Assembly: GCA_036794395.1 (NCBI GenBank)
Contig: DAIRGS010000200.1
Span: 1 to 13,138, forward strand
From: DASXMX01 sp036794395
GTDB taxonomy: Bacteria; Planctomycetota; Phycisphaerae; Tepidisphaerales; Tepidisphaeraceae
Direction: 5' to 3'
Length of the DNA: 13,138 nt
Positions 12,279-13,138 of this stretch are shown piece by piece. Within the stretch, counting starts at the first letter, position 1. Each line of letters opens with the position of its first letter. The notes under the pieces are model-generated. The model saw only the letters and a program-made list of their open reading frames with translations. It had not been told where the DNA came from and did not search any database. The position numbers and the translations under genes are program-made.

Positions 12279-13138
12279 GCGATGTCGGCAAATCGCCGTT
12301 CGGTGCGGCGGAAGTAATAAAGGCCCAGGAAGAAAAACGCGGTCGTGACGATCACGGAACTGATAAAGAAAAGCGGGTTCCAGCCGGTGATGGAATCTGG
12401 CGCGCCCCCAAGAATGATCTTTCGCCAGCCGGTGATGATCCCGTACATGGGATTGAGGGCGAGCAGGATTTTGCCCTTGAATCCGATCGCCCCGAAGATC
12501 GTCGGCGGGAATGCGACAAAGCTGCCCCACATCCAAACCTGCCCAATAAATGGAATCAAAAATCTGAAATCGCGGTAAGTGATCGTCAACGCGGAGAACA
12601 GGTAAGCCGCTCCAAGCGAGCAGGCGATCGTGAGGACCAGCAGAAAGGGCATCAGCAAAATCCACGGCGAGGGCGGCACGTGGAACCACATCATCAGCAC
12701 CGCGACGAAAACCAACGACACGGCAAAGTCGAACAACGCCCCGCCCACCACGGATGTGGGAACATACAGGCGCGGGAAATAAATCTTGGTCAGCAAATGC
12801 GTCTGGTTGAGCAGCGACATGCCGCCATTGTTGAGGCCGGTGGAAAGCAACTGCCAAGGGAGCATCGCCGCGAAAACGAACAGGGCGTAGGCGTTGCCCC
12901 AATCGCCCATGAACTGCTTGAAGTTCGCCACCCGGCCGAACAGGAGCGTGAACAGCACCATGTTAAACAGGGGCTGAAGCACGACCCACGCCACGCCCAG
13001 CACGGCCTGCTTGTAGCGGACCTTCACATCGCGCCAGATGAGGAAATAGAGCAGTTCACGAGCGCGAAATAGCTCTGTGAAGTCCACGGAGATCCAGCCC
13101 TTGCTTGGCGCAAGGACGGTTTCGATGCCCGATAACTC
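12275..13138 (-). CDS. polysaccharide ABC exporter permease (Wzm-like, ABC-2 family), 5' end outside the window
   Basis: The frame is open to the right edge: before the GTG at 13087, 17 further codons read E-L-S-G-I-E-T-V-L-A-P-S-K-G-W-I-S, which match the usual cytoplasmic lead of this family (a G-W-x-x-L/V segment before the E-L-x-x-x-R-E-L-L-Y-F-L-x-W-R-D-V-K-V-R-Y-K-Q core). The gene is therefore partial and GTG 13087 is not its start. Visible features are the W-R-D-V-K-V-R-Y-K-Q motif, a long re-entrant/TM region and about six hydrophobic segments in total (for example V-L-F-T-L-L-F-G, L-F-V-F-A-A-M-L-P-W, F-A-V-S-L-V-F-V-A-V-L, W-I-L-L-M-P-F-L-L-V-L), with N-P-M-Y-G-I-I-T-G-W-R near the C-terminus, all typical of Wzm/RfbA/KpsM-type proteins. 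It forms the transmembrane channel for the glycan. Its TGA overlaps the first ATG of the 17-bp repeat leading into the ATPase gene. Confidence 0.93.
   Translation of the reverse strand, partial: ELSGIETVLAPSKGWISVDFTELFRARELLYFLIWRDVKVRYKQAVLGVAWVVLQPLFNMVLFTLLFGRVANFKQFMGDWGNAYALFVFAAMLPWQLLSTGLNNGGMSLLNQTHLLTKIYFPRLYVPTSVVGGALFDFAVSLVFVAVLMMWFHVPPSPWILLMPFLLVLTIACSLGAAYLFSALTITYRDFRFLIPFIGQVWMWGSFVAFPPTIFGAIGFKGKILLALNPMYGIITGWRKIILGGAPDSITGWNPLFFISSVIVTTAFFFLGLYYFRRTERRFADIA

Noticed and set aside
12110..13072. Plus-strand frame of 320 codons opposite the exporter genes
   Set aside because: Charged, low-complexity shadow of the permease and the start of the ATPase; no family features.
13085..13087. 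GTG as start of the permease
   Set aside because: Seventeen more codons remain open to the edge and match the usual family N-terminus, so the real start is outside the window.

Overview
The window reads like a chromosomal segment of a high-GC planctomycete, most likely of the Phycisphaerae type. The clue is a C-terminal zinc ribbon with the core G-N-T-S-G-x-C-P-E-C-G, which occurs three times (minus strand near 2300, 2600 and 8140). From memory this is a hallmark of small membrane proteins in that group. Weak or absent Shine-Dalgarno sequences before many genes and dispersed intergenic repeats fit as well. No rRNA, tRNA or CRISPR array was seen.

Layout. (1) 1-908, plus strand: a Sel1-repeat protein lacking a clear start, then a small putative lipoprotein. 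(2) 925-2209: a lower-GC lipoprotein gene (minus) bracketed by two direct copies of a 47-bp GC-rich repeat. (3) 2261-5285, minus: a 38-codon zinc-ribbon gene that looks internally deleted, an intact zinc-ribbon membrane protein, and a 736-residue TPR plus O-GlcNAc-transferase-like (GT41/SPINDLY) protein. (4) 5286-5768: non-coding, with a dispersed repeat. (5) 5769-9501: a cluster of toxin-antitoxin-like genes, several decayed. It holds a solitary ribbon-helix-helix antitoxin with a toxin C-terminal remnant, an intact RelE-like/XRE pair, a 135-aa unknown protein overlapping a frameshifted HEPN gene, a zinc-ribbon mini-protein, a conserved small gene cut short by a hairpin element, and a DUF4258-like/XRE pair. 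(6) 9602-13138, minus: a polysaccharide export block of ABC-2 permease (Wzm-like, running off the right edge), ATPase (Wzt-like, with a C-terminal carbohydrate-binding type domain) and GT4 glycosyltransferase, with a nested-repeat spacer between the last two.

How they fit together. The permease and ATPase should form one inner-membrane exporter for a lipid-linked polysaccharide, with the GT4 enzyme adding sugars to it. The GT41-type enzyme is another glycosyltransferase, but a shared substrate is only inferred. The middle cluster looks like a site where small selfish or defence-type modules accumulate and decay.

The most unusual observations are: a chain of ATGA stop/start overlaps made by a threefold 17-bp tandem repeat between permease and ATPase; the 135-aa/HEPN module; the internally deleted zinc-ribbon gene; the hairpin element that ends a conserved reading frame exactly at its outer arm; and one dispersed repeat nested inside the arm of another.
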